Positions 32,631-40,869 of a stretch of DNA of 64,000 nucleotides are shown here, one piece after another (within the stretch, counting starts at the first letter, position 1; each line of letters opens with the position of its first letter). Origin of the DNA: a virus; IMG/VR virus record IMGVR_UViG_3300035703_000005, positions 124,001 to 188,000 of that record, one strand, 5' to 3'. Both the position numbers and the translations under genes were made by a program. The notes below the pieces were generated by a model, which worked only from the letters and a program-made list of their open reading frames with translations, had not been told where the DNA came from and did no database searches.

Positions 32631-32642
32631 TATTTATTTATT
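32631..32642 (-). promoter_or_regulatory. Double late promoter box AATAAATAAATA for gp22
   Basis: Two overlapping AATAAATA boxes lie 32 bases upstream of the gp22 start, partly within the interval before gp21's stop. Confidence 0.62.
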
Positions 32643-32646
32643 AAAA

Positions 32647-33297
32647 TTAAAGATTTGATAAAAACTCTTGGAACAGATTTAATTTCTGTTCATCAAGTCT
32701 TCTTTGATCAACAAGAGTGTTAATTCTCTTTTGAGTATTGGAAGCAAGTTGTTCACGAAGAATTCCTCCTTCCCAAACCCACTCCTTTCCTTCCATAATT
32801 CCAGATACAAATGCATCAGGAGCTGAAGGATCAGCAACAATATCTGCAGCAGTTGCAAGCATAAAATCTTCACCAACTACTTTATAACCTTCATTAGTTG
32901 TAGTTAATGAACCTACACCACGAGAAGAAACTCCTAACATTACACCTTCATCAAGAAGAGAAGATGCAATTTTGCCCATTGGAGTATTAAGAATCTGAGC
33001 TTTACCTACAAAGTTATTTCCCTCTTGAACAAGAGAAGTAATTTTGTGAGAAACACGATCGAGATTAACTGTTGGTCCATCTGGATGACCAAGCTCTCCG
33101 AGAGCACGACCCTTCGCAACAAAACTTTCATTATAACGATTTACTTCACGAGTAAGGGTTGTAATAGGATACATTCTTCCATTACGATTTTTAATTTCGC
33201 CTTGGAGAAATACTCCTTCAATATAAAGTTTTTTATCAGCACCTTTTCCTTCGGTGATAATCTTTACATTTGTTACTTCTTCGGTGATTAGTTTCAT
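32647..33297 (-). CDS. gp21: Prohead core protease gp21
   Basis: The 216-residue serine protease has H71 in GELGHPDG, S124/S125 in LGVSSRGVGS and the N-terminal KNRNGRMYPITTL typical of the family. It cuts gp22, gp23 and the internal proteins after (L/I)xE-type sites during head maturation. The C-terminal 30 residues are helical and may be removed by autocleavage. It follows the 89-residue gene after five bases. Confidence 0.95.
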   Translation of the reverse strand: MKLITEEVTNVKIITEGKGADKKLYIEGVFLQGEIKNRNGRMYPITTLTREVNRYNESFVAKGRALGELGHPDGPTVNLDRVSHKITSLVQEGNNFVGKAQILNTPMGKIASSLLDEGVMLGVSSRGVGSLTTTNEGYKVVGEDFMLATAADIVADPSAPDAFVSGIMEGKEWVWEGGILREQLASNTQKRINTLVDQRRLDEQKLNLFQEFLSNL

Positions 33298-33302
33298 AGT
33301 TT

Positions 33303-33572
33303 TTAGTTGGTGAGTCCTACTTTAGCAGCTTTAACGGATGCAGAAGATGCAAAAATAACATCAGTTGAGGCTTTTTGGAGAAACTCTACTGATTGGTCAG
33401 GCATTGTAAAAGTTGAAGTTGATGCAGCACCAACGGCAGTAGAAATACTAACAGTAGCTGCAGCTCCAGAACCATTAAATAATCTTACACAAGTAGCTTC
33501 GCCAATACTTGAAGCAGCACCTGCGGTTGTTGGCATTGCAACTTCTGTTGCAATTATTTTTGTTCTTTGCAT
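33303..33572 (-). CDS. Small late protein between gp67 and gp21, 89 aa
   Basis: The 89-residue protein is rich in Ala, Ser and Thr and looks like a small beta sandwich (ATCVRLFNGSGAAATVSI, then TFTMPDQSVEFLQKAS). I recognise no family, although T4 has the small head protein gp68 at a similar place. It has its own late box. It might be a head decoration or internal protein, which is a guess from context. Confidence 0.7.
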   Translation of the reverse strand: MQRTKIIATEVAMPTTAGAASSIGEATCVRLFNGSGAAATVSISTAVGAASTSTFTMPDQSVEFLQKASTDVIFASSASVKAAKVGLTN

Positions 33573-33597
33573 TGTTATAATAAAGTTCTATAATAGT

Positions 33598-33605
33598 TAT
33601 TTATT
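33598..33605 (-). promoter_or_regulatory. Late promoter box AATAAATA
   Basis: AATAAATA on the minus strand 26 bases upstream of the ATG at 33572, sharing bases with the gp67 stop codon. Confidence 0.6.
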
Positions 33606-33807
33606 ATTCCTCGTCTTCTCCATGAGAATCACTATATTCAACCTCAGATTCGGTTTCGGTATCTTGTTGCCCAAACATTGAAGCGGCAACCAAGGGTCTA
33701 ATAGTATCAATATTTTCTGCAGATTTTTGCATTAAAATTTCTTTAATTTTATCACTAATATCTGCAGGGGATTCGTTAGAAACCATCATGTTAATAAGAT
33801 CATCCAT
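33604..33807 (-). CDS. gp67: Prohead core protein gp67-like, 67 aa
   Basis: The 67-residue protein starts MDDLINMMVSNESPADISDK, has a central helix ending RPLVAASMFG, and finishes with a Glu/Asp-rich tail. Size, acidic tail and position between gp20 and gp21 match T4 gp67, a core component needed for correct head shape. The match is by layout and not by strong identity. A late box overlaps the gp20 stop region upstream. Confidence 0.8.
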   Translation of the reverse strand: MDDLINMMVSNESPADISDKIKEILMQKSAENIDTIRPLVAASMFGQQDTETESEVEYSDSHGEDEE

Positions 33808-33834
33808 TTTTTTACATCAAAGTATACTTAAAAT

Positions 33835-33842
33835 TATTTATT
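33835..33842 (-). promoter_or_regulatory. Late promoter box AATAAATA for gp67
   Basis: AATAAATA on the minus strand 28 bases upstream of the gp67 start, overlapping the TAA of gp20. Confidence 0.6.
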
Positions 33843-35550
33843 AGATTCTGCCACCCTTAGGCATTTTTATTTTTGGAGCCTCTTCTGTTGGTGACATTTC
33901 TGCTGCAGTTGCATCAGTTTCTGGGTTCATTGGAACTTCACCCATTGCTGGTTGTTCTGCTGGTGGTTCTTGGCCAACTGGAAGTCCAGTCATTGGATCT
34001 ACTGGAGGTGAAATTATTCCTGCTGCTTGTTCAGCACCTATTTGTTCATCTATTTCTACGATTTCAGCATCAGTTTGTTTGAGAATATTTCTTCTTACAT
34101 AATCCACAGAGAAATATTTGCCAACATAAGGTTCTGCAGCTACTAAAACATTCAATCTATTTTGAATGAGTTCGGCTTCTTTCAGTTCCGCAAAATGATT
34201 GTCATAAACAAAATCAAATTGAATATGGTCAGATAAAATTTTCCAATCTTCTGGAGTAACAATATTTTTAAGAATGAGTTGAGTTTTCAACATATCCATA
34301 AAGAGATGGGAAAACCTCTTTCTCATTCTCCCCACAAACTTAGTAAACTTAATTTCGTCTCTTAAAATTTCGGAAGATCTACCAAGATTAAATCCACCAC
34401 TTCCACTTAAACGTGACTCTGGAACTCCAAGTGCTCTATAAAGTTTTTTCTGAAAATATTCAACATCGGTAAGTTCTCCAAGGTTTTGACCACCTGGGAG
34501 TGTAGTGATTTCAGTTCCTCTACCACCTTCACGACGAGGGAGCCAGAAATCCTCAAGCATTGACATCATTCTTTTGTCATCACGAATCTCACCAGTATTT
34601 GCATCGTAAACTAATTTGTTACGATAACGAGTCATAACATCACGAAGATATTGTTCTGCCTTGATTTTGGGAAGATTGCCCACATCAATGTAGAAAATAC
34701 GACGTTCTGGAGCACGAGATAATCTGTAAATTACAAGGCTATCTTCAATCATTCTAAGCTGATTGAGTGCTTTAATTGCTTTGTGTAGATATGAAAGAAC
34801 TACTTGTTTATTTCTATCTACTAAACCAGAGTGAACATAGGTAATTGCATCTTTGGAAATTCTTGCGGCGCCACCAATTGCACTTTTAAAATTACTAGTT
34901 GCCTGACCTGCACCAGTACCTCTGATATTTGGATCATATTCAAAAAACTCCTCTACTTCTGGAGTTGCCATATTTCCATCTGGAGCTTTACCTGCAGTAA
35001 CTGAAAAAGATGGATTTAATACATGTTTGCCATCTTTTTTAATTTTTCTGACAAGTTTAATCTTCATGGGATCAATATATCTTACTTCTTTGATCCCTTC
35101 TTCTGGTTTTTCTAAATTAATGACTTTATGGTAATAAATCCTACCATCAACGTACCAATTCCTTAAAATTTCGTGGCATCTTTTATCAAAATCCAAAAGT
35201 TCTTTGATATATTTAAATTCTTGTCTTATAATATCTTTGAGTCTATCCGAAGCCGGTACATTTTGAAGATCAATTTGAATTGGAGAATCATTTTGATCGG
35301 AAACTATTGCCTCATTGATTATATCTTCAATTGCACTATCCACTTCTGGATGAATAGCCATTTCACGATATCTTTTAATTAGATCATATTCGGACTTATA
35401 GACGCCTTCAATATCAACATATTGTCCATAAAATCCACTCGCAACATAAAAATCCGAAGAATCTTCCTGATTCTCCGGAACAGGAGAGACGATAGATTTT
35501 GATCTATCGTCCTCCGAGTCTTGGATTTTGAAACCAAATAATTTAGGCAT
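33841..35550 (-). CDS. gp20: Portal vertex protein gp20
   Basis: The 569-residue portal has HPEVDSAIEDIINEAIV near residue 70, WYVDGRIYYHKVIN near 155, RAPERRIFYIDVGNLPK near 290 and LYRALGVPESRL near 380, the standard gp20 series used as a cyanomyovirus marker. Twelve copies form the DNA gate and initiate head assembly. The C-terminal 60 residues are Pro/Glu-rich and likely flexible. Confidence 0.97.
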   Translation of the reverse strand: MPKLFGFKIQDSEDDRSKSIVSPVPENQEDSSDFYVASGFYGQYVDIEGVYKSEYDLIKRYREMAIHPEVDSAIEDIINEAIVSDQNDSPIQIDLQNVPASDRLKDIIRQEFKYIKELLDFDKRCHEILRNWYVDGRIYYHKVINLEKPEEGIKEVRYIDPMKIKLVRKIKKDGKHVLNPSFSVTAGKAPDGNMATPEVEEFFEYDPNIRGTGAGQATSNFKSAIGGAARISKDAITYVHSGLVDRNKQVVLSYLHKAIKALNQLRMIEDSLVIYRLSRAPERRIFYIDVGNLPKIKAEQYLRDVMTRYRNKLVYDANTGEIRDDKRMMSMLEDFWLPRREGGRGTEITTLPGGQNLGELTDVEYFQKKLYRALGVPESRLSGSGGFNLGRSSEILRDEIKFTKFVGRMRKRFSHLFMDMLKTQLILKNIVTPEDWKILSDHIQFDFVYDNHFAELKEAELIQNRLNVLVAAEPYVGKYFSVDYVRRNILKQTDAEIVEIDEQIGAEQAAGIISPPVDPMTGLPVGQEPPAEQPAMGEVPMNPETDATAAEMSPTEEAPKIKMPKGGRI

Positions 35551-35576
35551 TATTCAAATATTAACTCTATTTCTAT

Positions 35577-35584
35577 TATTTATA
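35577..35584 (-). promoter_or_regulatory. Late promoter box TATAAATA for gp20
   Basis: TATAAATA on the minus strand 27 bases upstream of the gp20 start, containing the TAA stop of gp19. Confidence 0.7.
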
Positions 35585-36275
35585 GAGGGTTCAATACTTG
35601 AGGGTCTGTACCCAATTGAGTATTGCCTTGTGAATCAAGAGCATCCCACCACTGAACTTGAAGATCTACTGTAAATTCTTCAATTGTGTCTGAAGAATCA
35701 TATGAAAGATCAATAGCACTTACTGCAGTTGGGAAAATTCCATAAAACTTATATGCCTTAAGAACAGGCATTGGATCACCTGGATTAGTAATATTTGGAT
35801 TAGTTACATTAGATTGTGCAGAAGCTAAAGATGATCTACCAAATTGTCTTACGATTGCATCTTTTTGATATTGAGCGGGATTAATTAATCCAGAATTATC
35901 ATCATGTTTGTTGATGGCATTCATCCATCTTTCAAAAGCAGTTCTGATTGAAAAATCAACATCATTAATTACAGTAATTGTCCAAACATCAAAGGTTCTG
36001 TCACCTGCAATTTTCAAATTTCTGCCTCTAAATGGAACTTCAATAACTCCAACTGAGGATGCAGGAAGATTTGCAGTTTTAATCATAAACCTAGAAAGTT
36101 CTGAAACTGATCTAGTTTCATCGGTTCCAGTTGTTGTTTGGGTATTTGCAACCGCAAAGTTTGGGAAATTCAATTCAACTTCGAAGAGATTTGGACGAGC
36201 GGCTCCACCAATTAATCTTGCTTTAAAATCTTCTAAAGTTCTGGAGCTGAAACTTGGGGTATTTGAAAATGCCAT
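35580..36275 (-). CDS. gp19: Tail tube protein gp19
   Basis: The 231-residue protein begins MAFSNTPSFSSRTLEDFKAR and has LFEVELNFP, EVPFRGRNLKIAGDRTFDVW and the C-terminal GIFPTAVSAIDLSYDSS. These match the tube subunit of T4-like phages. It polymerises into the inner tail tube through which DNA passes. It follows the sheath gene by 40 bases with no late box of its own, so both are probably made from one mRNA. Confidence 0.95.
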   Translation of the reverse strand: MAFSNTPSFSSRTLEDFKARLIGGAARPNLFEVELNFPNFAVANTQTTTGTDETRSVSELSRFMIKTANLPASSVGVIEVPFRGRNLKIAGDRTFDVWTITVINDVDFSIRTAFERWMNAINKHDDNSGLINPAQYQKDAIVRQFGRSSLASAQSNVTNPNITNPGDPMPVLKAYKFYGIFPTAVSAIDLSYDSSDTIEEFTVDLQVQWWDALDSQGNTQLGTDPQVLNPL

Positions 36276-36315
36276 TTTTTGTACCTCTTATAGGGATTGA
36301 TGATTTTTTACAAAA

Positions 36316-38730
36316 TTAAACAGTTCCAACAACTTCTTCAAAACTAACTCCAGTTCTGTTAGCCACAAATGTTAGTCCAATAAAGTTAATGGATCTTGCA
36401 GGTTTAATGAAAATATCAGCCCTAAATTGATTTGCATCAATTACAGATGGAGTGTTATTTGATTCATCACAAACGACTAGGAAATCGGTGATTCCTCTCT
36501 TCGCTTTAACATCTCTTAGATATGGTTCAACAATATTTACAAAATTAGATCTAGTAATAACATCATTGAATTCAAATAATTGAGCTCTTGCAGCTCTTTC
36601 AATTGTCTCTTCTAATGTTAAGAATAATCTACGAACATTAATTCTATCAAATGCTGAAGAATAAGAAAGTGCAGTTTTATCGCCAAATAGAATGATTCCG
36701 GCACCAGGAGAGAAAATAACAGGATTTACTCTCTTTGGATATAGTAAATCTCTCTGAGATTGTGTTGGATTATAGGAGAGTTTGATAGCATTATTGATAG
36801 TTCCTCTTGCTGATCCAGCTGGAGAGAACCAAGGATAATTATTAATTGAGGTTCTTGCCATCAATCCTGCAATGTCACCATTCAATGGAATGTATCTAAA
36901 CTTATTGTTAAATCTATCAAACATATACTTGTAACCTGAGTCAAAGACAGCATAAGAACTTGAGGTAACAGAGTTATAAAAATTGATAATATTTTCAGTT
37001 TGTGTATCAGAGTTAGTTACATTTACTACACCTGCTCTATGTGGAGATAAGGTAACGACACAATCTTTTCTATTTTCAGCAATAGAAATCAGTTTATTAG
37101 CTTTTGCTTGTGATTCAAATATAGTTTGTCCACCACTTGGACCAGCGATGATAAAGTTGACATTGTATTCTGCAGGATTATTTAAAATCTCATATGAATT
37201 TAGAATATCGGAAAGAACCGCTGCCATTCCACCTGAAGCGGAAGAATAATCGTATCCAGAAGACAATGTATATGTTTTTGATCCAACGCATCCAAATACT
37301 ACTCCATTTGCATTTTGTCCCCATGCAATAGATCCACCAGAAAGAGGTGTAAATCCAGATAGAGTTGTAAATTGAGGAGCAATTAGAGAGTCAACAGCAC
37401 CGGCATAAATGTAAGAAGAATTATTTGATAAGTAATTCTTGTAGTAAATATTTTCAGTTGGAGAAACGGTTCCATCTAGTGCCTTAGATAGATTGGTATA
37501 TTTCTCTAAAATATTTCCGGAAATTCCTGTAATAGATCCAGAATCATCTACAACTACCACATGCATTTCATCATTTTTGGAATTTCTTTCTAAACCAAAC
37601 CTTGAAGTACCTGGTTTTGGTGCGATTGATTTCCAGAATATTGTAGAATTTGTAAGACCCAATGTTTGATTATTGTACCAATCGGATACTACATTATCAC
37701 TTGAAAAATAAAGTCCTTCACCCTTACTTAGTGTGTCATCCAATGCACTTCTAGCATAAGTAATAACAACCGTTGTAGCAGCAAAGGCAACAGGTGCAGC
37801 ACTTTCGAGTTGTATAGCAGTAACTCCTACTCCAGTAACTCTACTTACGTAAGCACCGTTTAAAGTAGTAAGTAAATCACCAATTCTTACATTGTTTACA
37901 ATATCTGCATTAGGATCAATGATCTGAACTATGGTTGAACCAATTCCGACAGAAGCTCCATTAGTGACTCTGAATTTTTCTAAAGAGGTTGCAGCTCCAA
38001 CACTATTGAATACTTGAACATATGGATTAAGAGCTGAAGATATATTAGGAATCGCATTTAATCCATTTTCTTCATAGAATACCGATGTATGGAGTCCTGT
38101 AACAGCATCAAATCTGCTTACGATTTTTACATCAATACTTTGTTGACCAACTTTGGTTATAATTCCCTTAACATATCCATTGAAGTTTTCAATAGTTCCA
38201 TTTTGAGTTACATAACTTGTTTGGAATCCACAAGTAATTGCATATCCAACTTCAATTCCAAAAGTTCCAATAGCTACAGTTTGATCTGCACCATTATCAA
38301 TTACACAAATTTTTAAGTTATTAGCCCAACTTCCAGGCTCTCTAGAAGCATATAACCAAGAAGAAGGAGCTGTGTAATTGTTATTATAATCTTCTTCGGA
38401 AGTTATTTTTAAGTTAGTTACTGGAGTACTAACTGGAGCGTTTGCGTTTACTAGATTTGTAGAATCCGTTCTGATTACTCTTAGTGTTCCTCCATATGAA
38501 AGATATGAAGAAGCAGACATCCAATATTCGTACTGTCCATCATTATCGGATGGCTTACCAAAAGTGTTTAGTAGGTCTTGTTCCGTTTCAACTAAGATAG
38601 GAACATTGATTGGACCCTTAACGAATGGTCCAGCTATTGCTCCAACTTGATCATTACTAGCTGTGATTCCACCTACAGTTAAATCAACCTCTCTAATTTT
38701 AACGCCTGGTGATACTAAGTTTAGCGACAT
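36316..38730 (-). CDS. gp18: Tail sheath protein gp18
   Basis: The 804-residue protein starts MSLNLVSPGVKIREVDLTVG, the usual sheath start, and ends with NVRRLFLTLEETIERAARAQ and GLTFVANRTGVSFEEVVGTV, the conserved C-terminal core. It is longer than T4 gp18 (659). The extra length lies in the middle, where protruding domains sit. The sheath contracts to drive the tube into the host. A late box lies 38 bases upstream. Confidence 0.96.
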   Translation of the reverse strand: MSLNLVSPGVKIREVDLTVGGITASNDQVGAIAGPFVKGPINVPILVETEQDLLNTFGKPSDNDGQYEYWMSASSYLSYGGTLRVIRTDSTNLVNANAPVSTPVTNLKITSEEDYNNNYTAPSSWLYASREPGSWANNLKICVIDNGADQTVAIGTFGIEVGYAITCGFQTSYVTQNGTIENFNGYVKGIITKVGQQSIDVKIVSRFDAVTGLHTSVFYEENGLNAIPNISSALNPYVQVFNSVGAATSLEKFRVTNGASVGIGSTIVQIIDPNADIVNNVRIGDLLTTLNGAYVSRVTGVGVTAIQLESAAPVAFAATTVVITYARSALDDTLSKGEGLYFSSDNVVSDWYNNQTLGLTNSTIFWKSIAPKPGTSRFGLERNSKNDEMHVVVVDDSGSITGISGNILEKYTNLSKALDGTVSPTENIYYKNYLSNNSSYIYAGAVDSLIAPQFTTLSGFTPLSGGSIAWGQNANGVVFGCVGSKTYTLSSGYDYSSASGGMAAVLSDILNSYEILNNPAEYNVNFIIAGPSGGQTIFESQAKANKLISIAENRKDCVVTLSPHRAGVVNVTNSDTQTENIINFYNSVTSSSYAVFDSGYKYMFDRFNNKFRYIPLNGDIAGLMARTSINNYPWFSPAGSARGTINNAIKLSYNPTQSQRDLLYPKRVNPVIFSPGAGIILFGDKTALSYSSAFDRINVRRLFLTLEETIERAARAQLFEFNDVITRSNFVNIVEPYLRDVKAKRGITDFLVVCDESNNTPSVIDANQFRADIFIKPARSINFIGLTFVANRTGVSFEEVVGTV

Positions 38731-38767
38731 GTCTTTCCCTCTAAAGAAGATTCAACTTGACTACAAA

Positions 38768-38775
38768 TATTTATT
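38768..38775 (-). promoter_or_regulatory. Late promoter box AATAAATA for gp18
   Basis: AATAAATA on the minus strand 38 bases upstream of the gp18 start, in the 84-base gap after the zinc-ribbon gene. Confidence 0.62.
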
Positions 38776-38814
38776 ATTTGCTAACTTTACATTGGGGAAA
38801 CCGCCAATGAACCG

Positions 38815-39045
38815 TCACCAGTCAGGATATTCCCACAAATGGGCTGAACTTTTATTTTTCTTACTTTCTGTTATTCTTTTGATTGTGCATGTTTTACACT
38901 CATATGAATACGCAGAGGGTATTCTACCTTTACCTTTACGTGTTAAATAAAATCCATCTATAAGATCTTTAACTTCCCCACATACTCTACATTTTCTCTC
39001 TGTCAAAAATAAATGTTCTAATTCGAATTGGTTGTTGAGATCCAT
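38815..39045 (-). CDS. Zinc-ribbon protein, 76 aa, downstream of terminase
   Basis: From the ATG at 39045, which overlaps the TAA of gp17 (TAATG), the product has 76 residues. Four cysteines are arranged as CRVC and CKTC about 28 residues apart, with SAYSYECK between, making a zinc ribbon. Similar ribbons occur in HNH and endonuclease VII-like proteins, but no HNH catalytic block follows here. The coupling to gp17 suggests a packaging-related helper, which is an inference. Confidence 0.78.
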   Translation of the reverse strand: MDLNNQFELEHLFLTERKCRVCGEVKDLIDGFYLTRKGKGRIPSAYSYECKTCTIKRITESKKNKSSAHLWEYPDW

Positions 39046-40694
39046 TATCGATAATCCCACATAAAAGATCTATCGCCATACTCATCAATATGCCAACGAT
39101 CCCCATCATCATCAATAAAACTTTCACCACCATCCAAACCATCAGAAATAAAACCAAATGGAGCCATATCCTGTTCAATTTGATTTTTCTGTTCCTCATA
39201 CAATCTTTTACGAACGTCATTGTCCGTCATTTCCTTAAAATATGGTTGTGCAATTAACCACGCAAAAATTACTAAACACATTGCAAGGTCATCATTACAA
39301 CCATCTTCCGCTTCAAAAGAATTTGACTTTTGAATAAAAGTCGTTAATTCGCTTATAGTGTCGTAATCGTTAATTACCAACTTATCACTTTCAATTAATG
39401 TCTTAAGATTCATGCATCCAATCTTTTTGACATTCTTAGACATTTTTACTCCCATCTGAGACTTTTTGCCTGAGAATCCTTGGCCAACCAATTGTCCTGC
39501 ACGACCCCTCATCGTACACATAAGGACATTATCATATTCCAGATCCATGTGAAGGATTTGTCCTACCTGTTCTCCAATATCATTAACTTCTACGAGAATA
39601 TATGCCTTATTATAAGCGACTGCAAGATCTTTAATAACACTTGGAAACAACATGGGTTTTATTTGATTGTCTCTGTATTTTGCTACAAGACGATATGGAA
39701 ATGATGTTGTATCGCAAATAGTAAATGCAGAATAATCTTTTTCTACACCACGAGCTACGTCTACTGTTAAAACATAGTTATGATCTTTTTGTGGTTCTTC
39801 GTAAATATCCAATCCAGCGTTTGATTTAATAGGATCTTCATAAACTAAGGATCTGAGTTTAGCTGCAGATATAAGAGTATCAACAGACCCTAAAAATTCA
39901 CATTCAAACTCTACTTTAAACTGTTGTTCCGATGTGTTTGCAATGGTCTGAGCTTTCCACTTTTCATCCCTACCAGGAACTTCTGACCAGTGAACATCGG
40001 TTGGGATATACTCATTTTTACCCCTCTCCGCATCATGCCAGATGCGGTAGAAGTGATTCATACCCTTTGGGGTAGAAACAATCAGGACTTTTGTGCTTTG
40101 GCCTGACGAAATAGTAGGATAAACAGAGGCAAAGAATTCATCAGCAATGTGATTTGGAATGAACGCGAATTCGTCCAAAAAGATGACATTGTACGATCCG
40201 CCTCGGACAGCAGATGCAGAAGTAGATGCGGCGATAATCTTGGAACCATTTTCTAGTTCTAACGATCTTTTATTCCATGATACAATACCTTGTTGCATCC
40301 ACTTCGGCAGTTTTTCGTATGCAAACTGTAATCTACTAAGTAGGTCTTGTGCAGTGGATGCCTTGTTGGCTAGAATAGCTATGTTGACATTATCATTAAA
40401 GACCGCATAATGTAACAAATATGAAACACAAGTTGTAGATTTACCTGTCTGTCGAGGCATTCTACAAATATTAAATCTATTTTGATGGAAATTAGTGATC
40501 AACTTCTCCTGAAACGGATACATCTTAAATGGTATCTCACCATGATCCAGTGAAACAATCTTGATATAATTTTTAGCAAAATACACAGGATCATTCTTGC
40601 ACTTGATAAACTCAAGAATTTGTTCCTGTGTAAATTCTACTGGTACATTAGCCTTTTTAAGGTTTGGGTTCCCCAAATAAACTTGATCACTCAT
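39045..40694 (-). CDS. gp17: Terminase large subunit gp17
   Basis: The 549-residue packaging motor has Walker A RMPRQTGKST (78-87), Walker B VIFLDEFAF (170-178) and the coupling motif STPKGMNHFYR. The nuclease domain has YVLTVDVARGVEKDYSA with D312 and later acidic residues in EVNDIGEQVGQ. It cuts concatemeric DNA and pumps it into the prohead with ATP. It follows a 56-residue gene after three bases. Confidence 0.97.
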   Translation of the reverse strand: MSDQVYLGNPNLKKANVPVEFTQEQILEFIKCKNDPVYFAKNYIKIVSLDHGEIPFKMYPFQEKLITNFHQNRFNICRMPRQTGKSTTCVSYLLHYAVFNDNVNIAILANKASTAQDLLSRLQFAYEKLPKWMQQGIVSWNKRSLELENGSKIIAASTSASAVRGGSYNVIFLDEFAFIPNHIADEFFASVYPTISSGQSTKVLIVSTPKGMNHFYRIWHDAERGKNEYIPTDVHWSEVPGRDEKWKAQTIANTSEQQFKVEFECEFLGSVDTLISAAKLRSLVYEDPIKSNAGLDIYEEPQKDHNYVLTVDVARGVEKDYSAFTICDTTSFPYRLVAKYRDNQIKPMLFPSVIKDLAVAYNKAYILVEVNDIGEQVGQILHMDLEYDNVLMCTMRGRAGQLVGQGFSGKKSQMGVKMSKNVKKIGCMNLKTLIESDKLVINDYDTISELTTFIQKSNSFEAEDGCNDDLAMCLVIFAWLIAQPYFKEMTDNDVRKRLYEEQKNQIEQDMAPFGFISDGLDGGESFIDDDGDRWHIDEYGDRSFMWDYR

Positions 40695-40697
40695 AAA

Positions 40698-40868
40698 TTA
40701 AAACTTCGCTAAACTTGCTACAACCTCTTGTTGTTTAAGATAAAGTTTAAAATAAGATTTTGCAAATTCTATTGCTTCTTCTCTATCTAATTTATCTATA
40801 ACCCTTGACTGTTGTTCATAAATCAACATCTTATTAATATCTTCAAGTTTAATTTCATCGGGGTTCAT
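40698..40868 (-). CDS. Small helical protein, 56 aa, between the mosaic gene and gp17
   Basis: The gene runs from ATG at 40868 to TAA at 40698. The 56 residues (MNPDEIKLEDINKMLIYEQQ at the start) form a single long amphipathic helix rich in Glu, Lys and Gln. It follows the 731-residue gene after one base and precedes gp17 by three. No family was recognised. It does not replace gp16, which is present at 43089-43520. Confidence 0.65.
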   Translation of the reverse strand: MNPDEIKLEDINKMLIYEQQSRVIDKLDREEAIEFAKSYFKLYLKQQEVVASLAKF

Positions 40869-40869
40869 T

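Noticed and set aside
40698-40868. 56-residue protein as a reduced gp16
   Set aside because: A clear gp16 is present at 43089-43520 and the small protein shares none of its motifs.
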